Counted from the first letter of the stretch, positions 1 through 6,030 are shown. The stretch is 6,116 nucleotides of DNA from an uncultured Campylobacter sp. (GCA_938036585.1 CALHQN010000085.1:1-6116), one strand, 5' to 3'. The notes: generated by a model not told the origin, from the sequence alone. A program made the numbers and translations.

Positions 1-1119
1 AAATTTAGCCTTTTTAACCCTGATATCGAGCATATCTCCGAGCCTAAGCCCCTCCGCATCGCCGTAGACGAAGACTCCGCGCCTGTTTTGCGAGATCGCA
101 AAGCCGTGATTATTCAAAAACGTAACGACCGCGCCTTTTAAAATCACCGGCGCGTCAAAACCCGTCCGTCCGTAAATTTCATCCACGCTGGAGATTTTCT
201 CCGCACCCGGCGCGCGTTCATCGTACGCTCGCTCGTCTTTTACGCCGCCGCTCGCAAACGCCGCTTTCTCGGGTGCGGTTTTTAAAATTTCGCCCCGCTC
301 GTCCGTCAAAACGAAGCTGATCGGGAAATGATCGGAAGCGGCTGAGGATCTTTTTACCTCAAAGCTGGCGTTTTTATAGCCGATCTTTGCGGCGCCGAAC
401 AGATCGTCGCTAAGCAGGATATGATCGAGCGCCGAGCCGCTTTCGTGAGAGGCGCACGAGCCGTAAAGCTCCGATCGCGAGCAGGGATGCAGCGCCCATA
501 AATCGGTGAAATCGTGCTGCCGCACAAGCTCGCTAAGCAGTGAGTTTTTGCCGAAATTAGTATTAAAATCGCCCACAACGACCGCGGCCTTTTTATCTTT
601 TAAAATTTCATTTAAAAAGCGGAAGTTCTTTTTACGCTCGCTAAGCGGGTTGCGTGCGGAGAGCGTATGCGTCACGTAGAGGCTAAAATCGCCGAACCCA
701 AGCGCGAAATCCGCCCTCAAAATATCGCGCGTTTTAAGCTCCTGCGCGCGGTAAAATTCCCACGATTTTACAGGCACGCGCGATAGCACCGCGATGCCTA
801 CGGGTGCAGTTTGCGCGCGCGAAAATTTATAAAAGCCATAGCCCGCCTTCTGCGCAAGCGCTTTTAGCACCGCTTCGTTTTCAATCTCTTGCAGCCCCAA
901 AATATCGGCATTAAGCGCGCTTATCTCATCCGCTACCGCTTGTAGCTTGCGCTCGTATTTTTGCTCGCTCCAACCGCCGCGCCCGATCTCAAAGTCCGCG
1001 TACTCCGTGCCGTCGTTTACGCCGTCGAATAAATTTTGCACGTTAAACGATGCGATTTTCAGCTCCGCTGCACTCGCGCCGCAGAAAAACATCGTAAAAA
1101 GTAGCGCTAAAACTCGCAA
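1..1119 (-). CDS. Secreted EEP-family nuclease/phosphodiesterase with C-terminal OB-like domain (3' end outside window)
   Basis: 373 codons are visible with no stop before the window edge. The start is a TTG at 1119-1117, preceded by AGGAG six bases upstream (1130-1126). It opens a good signal peptide, MRVLALLFTMFFCGASAAEL, with likely cleavage near residue 17, so the product should act in the periplasm or outside the cell. The EEP fold (residues about 20-272) has the expected motifs: FNVQNLF (Asn26), LQEIEN (Glu78), YVTHTLSARNP (His151), VVGDFNTNF (Asp184, Asn186), SALDHILLS (Asp232, His233) and SDHFPI (Asp263, His264). These are the metal-binding and catalytic positions of DNase I-like phosphodiesterases. 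After a charged linker (about 274-310) comes a beta-rich segment (about 312-373) with GAVVTFLNN, GFAIS, GVFVYGD and LRLGDMLDI, resembling the OB-fold modules found on secreted nucleases such as ExeM/YhcR. The start overlaps the end of trmL by 13 nt. The substrate (DNA, RNA or phosphoester) cannot be told from sequence. Confidence 0.88.
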   Translation of the reverse strand, partial: MRVLALLFTMFFCGASAAELKIASFNVQNLFDGVNDGTEYADFEIGRGGWSEQKYERKLQAVADEISALNADILGLQEIENEAVLKALAQKAGYGFYKFSRAQTAPVGIAVLSRVPVKSWEFYRAQELKTRDILRADFALGFGDFSLYVTHTLSARNPLSERKKNFRFLNEILKDKKAAVVVGDFNTNFGKNSLLSELVRQHDFTDLWALHPCSRSELYGSCASHESGSALDHILLSDDLFGAAKIGYKNASFEVKRSSAASDHFPISFVLTDERGEILKTAPEKAAFASGGVKDERAYDERAPGAEKISSVDEIYGRTGFDAPVILKGAVVTFLNNHGFAISQNRRGVFVYGDAEGLRLGDMLDIRVKKAKF

Positions 1120-1595
1120 ACCGCGCTCCTAAAATCGAATTTATCGATATTTTGACGGATCGCTTCGTAGGTTACGATGCCCACGCTGGTGGCTAAATTT
1201 AAACTGCGCCCCGCCCCGCTCATCGGGATCGTGATGCAGTTTTCGCGGTTTGTGCGCATGATCTCAAGCGGCAGCCCGTGACCCTCCGAGCCGAAAATCA
1301 AAAAATCGCCCGGCTGAAATTCCGCCTCGTAGTAGAGCTTGTTCGTCTTCGTCGTCGCAAAAAAGAAGCGCTGCTTAAATTTCTCGTTCGCCGCCATAAA
1401 CTCGTCCCAATTTTCCCAAATTTTAAGATCCAAGCTCGCCCAGTAATCGAGCCCCGCGCGGCGCAGATGCTTATCGTCGATGACGAATCCCAGCGGCTTA
1501 ATCAGATGCAAGCGGCACCCCGCATTGACGCACATACGCCCGATGGAGCCCGTGTTTGTGTGGATCTGCGGATAAACCAGCACGATATTAAACAT
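1107..1595 (-). CDS. trmL: tRNA (cytidine/uridine(34)-2'-O)-methyltransferase TrmL
   Basis: A SPOUT-class methyltransferase of 162 residues when started at the ATG at 1595, close to the 157 residues of E. coli TrmL. It begins MFNIVLVYPQIHTNTGSIGR and carries the three SPOUT motifs: NTGSIGR (14-20), FGSEGHGLP (101-109) and IPMSGAGRSLNLATSVGIV (123-141), which form the trefoil knot that binds S-adenosylmethionine. The family methylates the 2'-OH of the wobble nucleotide 34 of leucine tRNAs in the cytoplasm. The same frame stays open upstream to a TTG at 1799, which would add 68 residues made of MKFIS-type repeats. I reject that extension because family members begin at MxNIVL and the extra sequence is a translated DNA repeat. 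No clear Shine-Dalgarno precedes 1595, so translation may be coupled to the preceding ORF, whose stop overlaps this start in ATGTTTAA. Confidence 0.93.
   Translation of the reverse strand: MFNIVLVYPQIHTNTGSIGRMCVNAGCRLHLIKPLGFVIDDKHLRRAGLDYWASLDLKIWENWDEFMAANEKFKQRFFFATTKTNKLYYEAEFQPGDFLIFGSEGHGLPLEIMRTNRENCITIPMSGAGRSLNLATSVGIVTYEAIRQNIDKFDFRSAVCEF
1126..1130 (-). promoter_or_regulatory. Shine-Dalgarno that fixes the TTG start of the EEP nuclease
   Basis: AGGAG sits inside the last codons of trmL, six bases before the TTG at 1119. Starting there yields a complete signal peptide. The next in-frame ATG (1092) would cut off its positively charged end and most of the hydrophobic core. Confidence 0.75.
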
Positions 1596-1863
1596 CGCCG
1601 CTCGCCGCTTTTGCGCCGCAAAATCGCTCGCAGATCCGTTTATAAGCCGCGCCAGTTGGCCCGCAAATTTCATCTCCGAAGTCGCGAGTTCTGCCTCTCG
1701 GCTTATAAATTTCATCGCTAAATTTACAAATATCGCCGCTAAGCTTATAAATTTCATCGCCGAGCTCGCAAACCTCGCCCTTTTGCTTGTAAATTTCAAT
1801 GCACGATTCGTAAATTTTGCTGCCTAGTCCGCAACCATCGCCGCGGCGGTAGAATTTTTTCAT
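1588..1863 (-). CDS. Small heptapeptide-repeat ORF of unknown function, upstream of trmL (doubtful gene)
   Basis: 91 codons from an ATG at 1863, with GGGAG (1878-1874) ten bases upstream, a slightly long spacing. I do not recognise a family. After MKKFYRR the protein is ten degenerate heptapeptides (residues 8-77) of the pattern [GD][DE][IV][YC]Kx[SG], for example GDGCGLG, GEVCELG, DEIYKLS, GDICKFS and DEIYKPR. Tyr and Cys tend to alternate at the fourth position. There is no signal peptide or membrane segment. Its TAA overlaps the trmL ATG (ATGTTTAA), an arrangement suited to translational coupling, and trmL lacks a good ribosome site of its own. Against it being a real protein, the ORF is entirely a 21-bp DNA repeat array, whose length (a multiple of three) keeps frames open by default. 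It may be a leader ORF, a genuine small protein, or repeat DNA that happens to be open. Confidence 0.35.
   Translation of the reverse strand: MKKFYRRGDGCGLGSKIYESCIEIYKQKGEVCELGDEIYKLSGDICKFSDEIYKPRGRTRDFGDEICGPTGAAYKRICERFCGAKAASGDV
1633..1842 (-). repeat. Degenerate 21-bp tandem repeats (42-bp higher-order period)
   Basis: Ten adjacent 21-bp units can be laid out on the minus strand. The best conserved core, GATGAAATTTATAAGC or close variants, recurs every 42 bp: on the plus strand AAATTTCAT starts at 1665, 1707 and 1749, with the variant AAATTTCAA at 1791. The intervening units (for example GGCGATATTTGTAAATTTAGC at 1737-1717, 21 bp) are weaker relatives. The period is a multiple of three and the unit lacks stops in two minus-strand frames, so both the heptapeptide ORF and the upstream extension of the trmL frame read through it. 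The third minus-strand frame is closed by TGA in ATGAAA. The array lies between cca and trmL in the operon. Confidence 0.8.
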
Positions 1864-1891
1864 AAAATTTTAACTCCCGAATAAAGCGGCA

Positions 1892-1897
1892 ATTTTA
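1892..1897 (-). promoter_or_regulatory. Possible internal -10 element after cca
   Basis: TGTAAAAT in the 51-nt gap between the cca stop and the repeat ORF gives a TAAAAT box one mismatch from the sigma-70 consensus, with a T-rich stretch just upstream. This fits Campylobacter promoters, which have a strong -10 and little -35 conservation. It would give a leader of about 20 nt before the ATG at 1863 and could provide extra transcription of trmL and the nuclease. AT-rich words like this occur often by chance here. Confidence 0.25.
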
Positions 1898-1914
1898 CAA
1901 AAATCTCTCTAAAT

Positions 1915-3048
1915 TTACGCTTTTAGCCCCGCAAGAAACGCCTTTATCTCGGCCTTTTGCCGATTTGCAAGCTCTTTGCCGATCTGCGCGCCGCTAAAGC
2001 CCTCGCGCGCGAGCTGTGCGCCGCTTACTGCGCTTTTAAATTTAGCCTCGTAAATTCCAAGCCTTTGCGCGGCTTTTACGCGCGCCGGCGTATAAAGTCC
2101 GAGCCAGCGCTTAAGCGGCATTTTAAGCGCGATTTTGCATAAAATTTCATCGTTTATCTCAGCGTAAAACGGCTCGTCGATCACCCTTTTATAAAGCGCG
2201 TTCAGCCCGAGGTCTTTTAAAATTTCTTGCTTATTTAGCCGCAGTAAATTTAGCAGCGCGTAGAGGAAAAACATATCGCTTTGCACGAGCGCTTTGCCCT
2301 GATCGATAAAGGCTCCGAGCTGCGCGCAGCGCTCATCCGAGATGCGAGTACCAAAAATTTTATGAAATAGCCCTAGCTTTTGCAGCACGCCAAGCCCTAC
2401 CGAGCAAAATTTCGCGCCGAAAAGCTTTATAAGCTCGCATTTTATGCGCTCCTTGCTTAGATCGTCAGTATCCATCGCGCGCATGATCTGCAGCGTTTTC
2501 GGCTCAATTTGCAGATTAAATCTCGCGGCAAACTGTACCGCGCGAAAGACGCGCAGGCTGTCCTCTTTAAAGCTGCGCTCATCCACGAGCCGCAGCACGC
2601 GCGATTTTATATCGTTAATGCCGCCGTAAAAGTCCAGAATTTCGCCGTTAAGCGCGTTTAGCATAATCGAATTAATCGTAAAATCGCGCCTCTTGCTGGC
2701 CTCGCGCTCATCTGCGGCCAAAGCCACGCTAAAGCCCTTGTGTCCGATGCCCGTCTTGCTTTCGGTGCGCGGCAGCGAAACGTCGAAATTTTTATATTTA
2801 TAGACGAAGTAGCTTTTGCCGACTCCCTGTGCGCCGAAGCTCTGCATGATTTCGTCGAATTTTTGCGGGCTGACGTCGTAAAGCTCGATATCCAGATCTG
2901 CGCTTTCGCCACTTTTGCGGCCTAAAAACAGATCGCGCACGAAACCGCCCACCAAATAGATGCGCGAGCTAAAGCGGTTAAGATAGTTTAGAAGCGCCTT
3001 AAAATCATCGTTTTGGTAGATGCTCAAGTCTGTCGTCGATACTCGCAA
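1915..3048 (-). CDS. cca: CCA tRNA nucleotidyltransferase (class II)
   Basis: A 377-residue class II nucleotidyltransferase that adds or repairs the 3'-CCA end of tRNAs from CTP and ATP without a template. Motifs in order: LVGGFVRDLFLG (32-43), the flexible-loop and P-site motif; DLDIEL (51-56), with metal-binding Asp51 and Asp53; RRDFTINSIM (120-129), ribose recognition; EDSLRVFRAVQFAARF (162-177), the base-selecting region; KERIKCEL (199-206). The helical neck, body and tail follow, somewhat divergent, as is usual. The start is uncertain. The TTG at 3048 has only a weak GGAA upstream and overlaps the preceding gene by 44 nt. A second TTG at 3027 (residue 8) would shorten the overlap to 23 nt and would still leave the catalytic core complete. 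Its place directly after the ciaD-like gene matches the order recalled for C. jejuni. Whether it is a full CCA enzyme or a CC- or A-adding form cannot be decided by reading. Confidence 0.94.
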   Translation of the reverse strand: MRVSTTDLSIYQNDDFKALLNYLNRFSSRIYLVGGFVRDLFLGRKSGESADLDIELYDVSPQKFDEIMQSFGAQGVGKSYFVYKYKNFDVSLPRTESKTGIGHKGFSVALAADEREASKRRDFTINSIMLNALNGEILDFYGGINDIKSRVLRLVDERSFKEDSLRVFRAVQFAARFNLQIEPKTLQIMRAMDTDDLSKERIKCELIKLFGAKFCSVGLGVLQKLGLFHKIFGTRISDERCAQLGAFIDQGKALVQSDMFFLYALLNLLRLNKQEILKDLGLNALYKRVIDEPFYAEINDEILCKIALKMPLKRWLGLYTPARVKAAQRLGIYEAKFKSAVSGAQLAREGFSGAQIGKELANRQKAEIKAFLAGLKA

Positions 3049-3907
3049 GTAAAAATTCCATAAATTTTAAATTTAGCTCCACGCGCGCCTCGATATCGCC
3101 CTGATCAAAGGCGTTCAGTCCCTCAAAAAGCACCAAAATGCGCTCTTTTAGCGCGTTTAAAAACTCCGCCTCGCTTGAAATTTCGTTTTCGGTTTTAGAA
3201 TCGTCGGTAGCGTTTTTAGCGGTGCCGAAATTTTGCGCGGAAGCGGAATCTCGCGCGCTTGGGAAAGCGTCCGGGGCGCTAAATTTAAAATCCTGCGCGT
3301 TATGGTTTTTAGGGCTTCGCATCTCGCCAAATTCCTTAAAATCATCATCAAAGCTTTCATATCCCGATTCGCCAAGTTCCTTAAATCCGGCGAAATTCTG
3401 CGCAGAGATCTTCTCTTGCTTGGAATCGGAAGCAAAATCCGAAGGCGAGCTTTTGATAAAATTTAAAGGCAAATCATGCACAAAATCCCGCGCGTCGATC
3501 TCGCTGCCTAAACGGTCGTAAATTTCGCTAGCGGCATCGGCGTAGGTCTTAAAATTTCCGTCCGCCGCCTCGTCCGAGCGCCCGTCATCTCCGCCGCCGT
3601 CCGCGGTACGTAAATATCTATCGCTCGAGGCGCGTAAATGCTCACTCTGCGCGGCTTGCGAGTTAAAATTTTGCCCGTCTAGCGCGTCTTTATCATCGCG
3701 CGACGAAGTAAAATTTAAAGAATCATCGCCGCTTGAATAATCGCCATCCTGCGTAGCGGAGCTTTGTAAATTTTCAAAACTATCCGCGTCTGAGTCTTGC
3801 GCAAAGCTCTCCTCGCCTTGTAAAGCAAGTTTTTGTGCATTTTTTTGCGCCTGCATCTCGCTTTTTACCGCCTTGACGATACCTTCAAATTCATTTTTAT
3901 AATCCAT
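3005..3907 (-). CDS. CiaD-like protein: acidic disordered protein with conserved C-terminal helical domain
   Basis: 300 residues with no signal peptide or membrane segment. The start is ATG at 3907, with AGGTGG seven bases upstream, overlapping the previous gene by 11 nt. A short helical, charged N-terminus (about 1-28) is followed by a long Ser/Asp/Glu/Asn/Ala-rich, probably disordered region (about 30-245) containing recurrent AQNF/AQDF words (at about 169, 204 and 224). The C-terminal 55 residues look folded and helical: EFLNALKERILVLFEGLN, then ELNLKFMEFLLASIDDRLEHL. This domain and the position immediately upstream of cca fit Cj0788 (CiaD), a C. jejuni effector secreted through the flagellar export apparatus and linked to host-cell invasion. 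The homology is from memory of that protein. CiaD itself is much shorter (about 160 residues), so the middle is expanded here. An effector role in this species is inference, since only the C-terminal domain appears conserved. Confidence 0.68.
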   Translation of the reverse strand: MDYKNEFEGIVKAVKSEMQAQKNAQKLALQGEESFAQDSDADSFENLQSSATQDGDYSSGDDSLNFTSSRDDKDALDGQNFNSQAAQSEHLRASSDRYLRTADGGGDDGRSDEAADGNFKTYADAASEIYDRLGSEIDARDFVHDLPLNFIKSSPSDFASDSKQEKISAQNFAGFKELGESGYESFDDDFKEFGEMRSPKNHNAQDFKFSAPDAFPSARDSASAQNFGTAKNATDDSKTENEISSEAEFLNALKERILVLFEGLNAFDQGDIEARVELNLKFMEFLLASIDDRLEHLPKR

Positions 3908-4142
3908 CTATCAGCCACCTTTTAAACTCTCGCCGCTCTCGCTCGTCCGCACTCATAAAGCGCTGCAGCATCGCCATATCCACGCCTGCGCCCACTCGGT
4001 GATTGAGGTTGAGCCTCGCAAAAAGCACTGCGATATCGGCATTGCTAGGATCTGCGCGAAGTGCGGCGCGGCAGGCGCGAAGCGCGCCGTAAATATCGCC
4101 TCTCTCCTCAAGCTTCAAAGCATAAGCAAGCGCGCTATTCAA
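3897..4142 (-). CDS. Small TPR-like protein, function unknown (Cj0787-like position)
   Basis: 81 residues starting at a TTG (4142-4140), supported by AGGAG six bases upstream (4153-4149) that overlaps the leuB stop codon. Residues about 3-36 form a single tetratricopeptide-like helix pair: ALAYALKLEERGDIYGALRA followed by CRAALRADPSNADI, with the typical G-x-x-x-A-L spacing and the DPxNxD turn. The second half (SADERERREFKRWLIDGL) is a charged amphipathic helix. One TPR is too few for a full superhelix, so it probably acts by pairing with itself or a partner. It begins 9 nt after leuB and overlaps the ciaD-like gene by 11 nt, implying co-translation with that gene. The actual function is unknown. 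Confidence 0.75.
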   Translation of the reverse strand: MNSALAYALKLEERGDIYGALRACRAALRADPSNADIAVLFARLNLNHRVGAGVDMAMLQRFMSADERERREFKRWLIDGL

Positions 4143-4148
4143 GGCTTA

Positions 4149-4153
4149 CTCCT
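4149..4153 (-). promoter_or_regulatory. Shine-Dalgarno that fixes the TTG start of the TPR-like gene
   Basis: AGGAG lies six bases before the TTG at 4142 and overlaps the TAG stop of leuB. No ATG or GTG nearby offers a comparable site, so the TTG start is well supported and translation is probably linked to termination on leuB. Confidence 0.7.
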
Positions 4154-5222
4154 AGGCTTTGGCCGCGTAATCTGCGATGATCGAGCCGATCTCTGCAGTC
4201 GAGCAAATTTCTTTGGCATCGTACTGCGCGATATCCTTGGTGCGGTATCCATCGCGAAGCACGGCTCGTACGGCGCTTTCGATCGCCGCTGCGGCCTCAT
4301 TTTCGCCAAATGCGTATTTTAGCATCATCGCCGCACTTAAGATCGTAGCGATCGGGTTTGCGATCCCCTGCCCCGCAATATCCGGCGCGCTGCCGTGGAT
4401 CGGCTCGTAAATTCCTACCTTGCCGCCGATACTCGCACTCGGAAGCAACCCGATCGAGCCGCAGATCATACTCGCTTCGTCGCTTAAAATATCGCCGAAT
4501 AAATTCTCCGTCAAAATCACGTCGAACTGCGCGGGCGCCCGCACGAGCTGCATCGCGGCGTTATCGACATACATAAACTCCAAATTTATCCCCGCATAAT
4601 TTTTCGCTAGCTCGCTTACGACCTCGCGCCACAGCTGGCTTGTTTCAAGCACGTTGGCCTTATCTACGAGCGTTATCTTTTTGTTTCGCAAAAGCGCTGC
4701 CTCAAACGCGACCTTAGCCACGCGCTCGATCTCGGTGGCGTTGTAACACATCGTATTTAGCGCGTCCTTTTCGTTTTTAACGCGCGGCTGCCCGAAATAA
4801 ATCCCGCCCGTAAGCTCGCGCACCACCATTATATCGACGCCCTTAATGATCTCCGGTTTTAGCGTCGAAGCGTTTATCAGCTCATCAAAAATCATTGCAG
4901 GACGCAAATTTGCAAACGCTCCAAGCTCTTTGCGAATTTTTAGCAGCCCGCTTTCGGGGCGCAGTTCGCGCGGCAGGCCGTCCCATTTCGCGCCACCGAT
5001 CGCACCGAAAAGCACCGCGTCGCTTGATTTAGCGGCATTTAGCGTCTCATCCGGAAGCGGAACGCCCATAATATCGATCGCCGCGCCGCCCATCAAGCGA
5101 TAGTCAAAATTTAGCTCAAAATTAAATTTATGGCTTACGGCATCGAGCACCTTGATCGCCTCTTCGATGATCTCAGGGCCGATTCCGTCGCCTTTTATCA
5201 CGCATACGTCGTATTTTTTCAT
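4152..5222 (-). CDS. leuB: 3-isopropylmalate dehydrogenase
   Basis: 356 residues, full length for the family. It is the cytoplasmic NAD-dependent enzyme that oxidises and decarboxylates 3-isopropylmalate to 2-oxoisocaproate, the third step of leucine synthesis. Seen in order: [11 protein letters not shown] (9-19); [10 protein letters not shown] (72-81); [20 protein letters not shown] (88-107), the substrate loop with Glu90, Arg97 and Arg107; [10 protein letters not shown] (135-144), with Arg135 and catalytic Tyr142; DKANVLETS (187-195), with catalytic Lys188; YVDNAAMQL (218-226), with Asp220; [12 protein letters not shown] (240-251), with metal ligands Asp244 and Asp248; and the NAD-binding [18 protein letters not shown] (273-290). 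All these match the Thermus enzyme positions with a constant offset of three. Glu90 in the substrate loop supports isopropylmalate rather than isocitrate. The ATG at 5222 has AAGGA six bases upstream, and the gap from leuD is 9 nt. Confidence 0.97.
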   Translation of the reverse strand: MKKYDVCVIKGDGIGPEIIEEAIKVLDAVSHKFNFELNFDYRLMGGAAIDIMGVPLPDETLNAAKSSDAVLFGAIGGAKWDGLPRELRPESGLLKIRKELGAFANLRPAMIFDELINASTLKPEIIKGVDIMVVRELTGGIYFGQPRVKNEKDALNTMCYNATEIERVAKVAFEAALLRNKKITLVDKANVLETSQLWREVVSELAKNYAGINLEFMYVDNAAMQLVRAPAQFDVILTENLFGDILSDEASMICGSIGLLPSASIGGKVGIYEPIHGSAPDIAGQGIANPIATILSAAMMLKYAFGENEAAAAIESAVRAVLRDGYRTKDIAQYDAKEICSTAEIGSIIADYAAKA

Positions 5223-5231
5223 CCAAATTCC

Positions 5232-5714
5232 TTACAAGTTTATCTTTGTTTTTGCGTAATTTATCGCTCCGCCCGTGTCGAGTAGCTTTTGCATAAACTC
5301 GGGAATTGCGCCGAATTTATACTCAGTTTTTTGAGTTAAATTTTTAATTACGCCGCCCTTTAGATCGATGCTAAGCTCGTCGCCCTGCGCGATTTTATCC
5401 GTCTCGTCGCATTCGAGGATCAAAAAACCCGTGTTGAAGCTGTTTCGATAAAAAATCCTAGCGAAGTTTTTTGCGATCACGCATGAAATTCCGGCGGCCT
5501 TAAGCGCCATCGGAGCGTGCTCTCGCGAGCTGCCGCAGCCAAAATTTTTCCCCGCTACGATAATGTCACCGCGAGCTATTTTGGACGAAAAATCCCTGTC
5601 CGCATCCTCCATGATGTGCGTCGCAAGCACCGCCGCGTCGGAGGTATTTAGGTAGCGCGCCGCGATAATAATGTCGGTGTCGATATCATCGCCAAATTTC
5701 CATACTTTTGCCAT
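5232..5714 (-). CDS. leuD: 3-isopropylmalate dehydratase small subunit
   Basis: 160 residues, the short form of the small (swivel-domain) subunit typical of archaea and many anaerobes, rather than the roughly 200-residue E. coli type. With the large Fe-S subunit LeuC it interconverts 2- and 3-isopropylmalate. Visible landmarks are [19 protein letters not shown] (5-23), the signature [11 protein letters not shown] (58-68) holding the substrate-binding serines and arginine, and [12 protein letters not shown] (85-96). The ATG at 5714 has AAGG seven bases upstream. It is the first gene of the minus-strand cluster, followed after 9 nt by leuB. leuC is not in the window, so it must lie elsewhere. 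Short LeuD proteins can be confused with homoaconitase or citraconate/methylmalate-type small subunits, but adjacency to leuB favours the leucine pathway. Confidence 0.95.
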   Translation of the reverse strand: MAKVWKFGDDIDTDIIIAARYLNTSDAAVLATHIMEDADRDFSSKIARGDIIVAGKNFGCGSSREHAPMALKAAGISCVIAKNFARIFYRNSFNTGFLILECDETDKIAQGDELSIDLKGGVIKNLTQKTEYKFGAIPEFMQKLLDTGGAINYAKTKINL

Positions 5715-5746
5715 ATTTCCGCCTTAAATTTTAAAATAAATGCGCG

Positions 5747-5752
5747 ATTTTA
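5747..5752 (-). promoter_or_regulatory. Putative -10 box of the leuD operon promoter
   Basis: TAAAAT in the context TCGGTAAAATCG, one mismatch from TATAAT. It would place the transcript start near 5740 and leave a leader of about 26 nt to the leuD ATG. No good -35 hexamer is found at 16-18 bp, but the upstream DNA is AT-rich with short A/T runs, as is usual for Campylobacter sigma-70 promoters. I see no attenuator or leucine-rich leader peptide in so short a leader. Confidence 0.5.
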
Positions 5753-5800
5753 CCGACAAATTTATTAAAATCCGCTCAATCGCTTTAAAATTCCAAGCGC

Positions 5801-5898
5801 TCTCCGCCGCGAAATTTCATGGTACGTGCGGGTACCGGGGCAGACGCGGCGGCGCAGATCGGCAAGGCAAGCATGGATCGGCGGTGCAAAAGCGGAGA
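5801..5898. other. GC-rich island with nested inverted repeats (possible structured RNA or relic element)
   Basis: A block clearly richer in GC than both flanks. It is bounded by the perfect 7-bp inverted repeat TCTCCGC (5801-5807) / GCGGAGA (5892-5898). Inside, CCGCCGCG (5804-5811) pairs perfectly with CGCGGCGG (5845-5852), enclosing a second hairpin GGTAC (5821-5825) / GTACC (5832-5836) with a 6-nt loop. The 8-bp stem and the outer 7-bp repeat share bases, so they are alternatives. The heptamer GATCGGC also occurs twice, 19 bp apart. No match to a known element or RNA family can be claimed from reading. Confidence 0.5.
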
Positions 5899-5928
5899 AT
5901 AAATCTTAAATTTGGCTAAAAATATAAC

Positions 5929-5946
5929 CTAAATTTTAAAATTTAG
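5929..5946. repeat. 18-bp perfect AT-rich palindrome
   Basis: CTAAATTTTAAAATTTAG is its own reverse complement. Just outside it, GGCTAAA (5914-5920) is also complementary to TTTAGCC (5942-5948), giving a competing hairpin. It could be a dimeric repressor site, but the words belong to the common TAAATTT vocabulary of this genome, so chance is a fair explanation. Confidence 0.45.
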
Positions 5947-6024
5947 CCTAATTTCTAGAATTTGAAAAATCATTAAATTTAGATAGTTCATGCCGTATAT
6001 AAGCAAAAATAAAGAGCGTTTCGG

Positions 6025-6030
6025 TATAAT
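6025..6030 (+). promoter_or_regulatory. Putative -10 box of the rightward gene
   Basis: A perfect TATAAT in TTTCGGTATAATCC, predicting a start near 6037 and a leader of about 37 nt. There is no clear -35 hexamer, as usual for Campylobacter; the upstream DNA carries A-rich runs. A weaker TATATA lies at 5996-6001. Confidence 0.65.

Noticed and set aside
354..578. 74-codon minus-strand frame inside the EEP nuclease gene
   Set aside because: It is a different frame within a gene whose catalytic motifs are intact on both sides of it.
1278..1721. 147-codon plus-strand open frame
   Set aside because: It is antisense to trmL, which has all its SPOUT motifs. The peptide is Arg-rich without family features, as expected of a shadow frame.
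1596..1799. N-terminal extension of TrmL from a TTG at 1799 (230 residues in total)
   Set aside because: Family members start at MxNIVL, equivalent to the ATG at 1595. The added 68 residues are only the translated 21-bp repeat.
1864..1914. Terminator between cca and the repeat ORF
   Set aside because: The 51-nt gap has T-rich runs but no GC-rich stem preceding them.
3138..3521. 127-codon plus-strand open frame and overlapping smaller frames
   Set aside because: They lie opposite the low-complexity part of the CiaD-like gene. The composition is a mirror of that gene and no ribosome site was seen.
5715..5740. Leucine attenuator or T-box upstream of leuD
   Set aside because: The predicted leader is about 26 nt, too short for either, and no Leu-rich leader peptide or T-box stem is present.
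5819..5902. 27-codon ATG ORF on the plus strand within the GC-rich island
   Set aside because: No Shine-Dalgarno, no recognised peptide, and the DNA is better explained by its inverted repeats.
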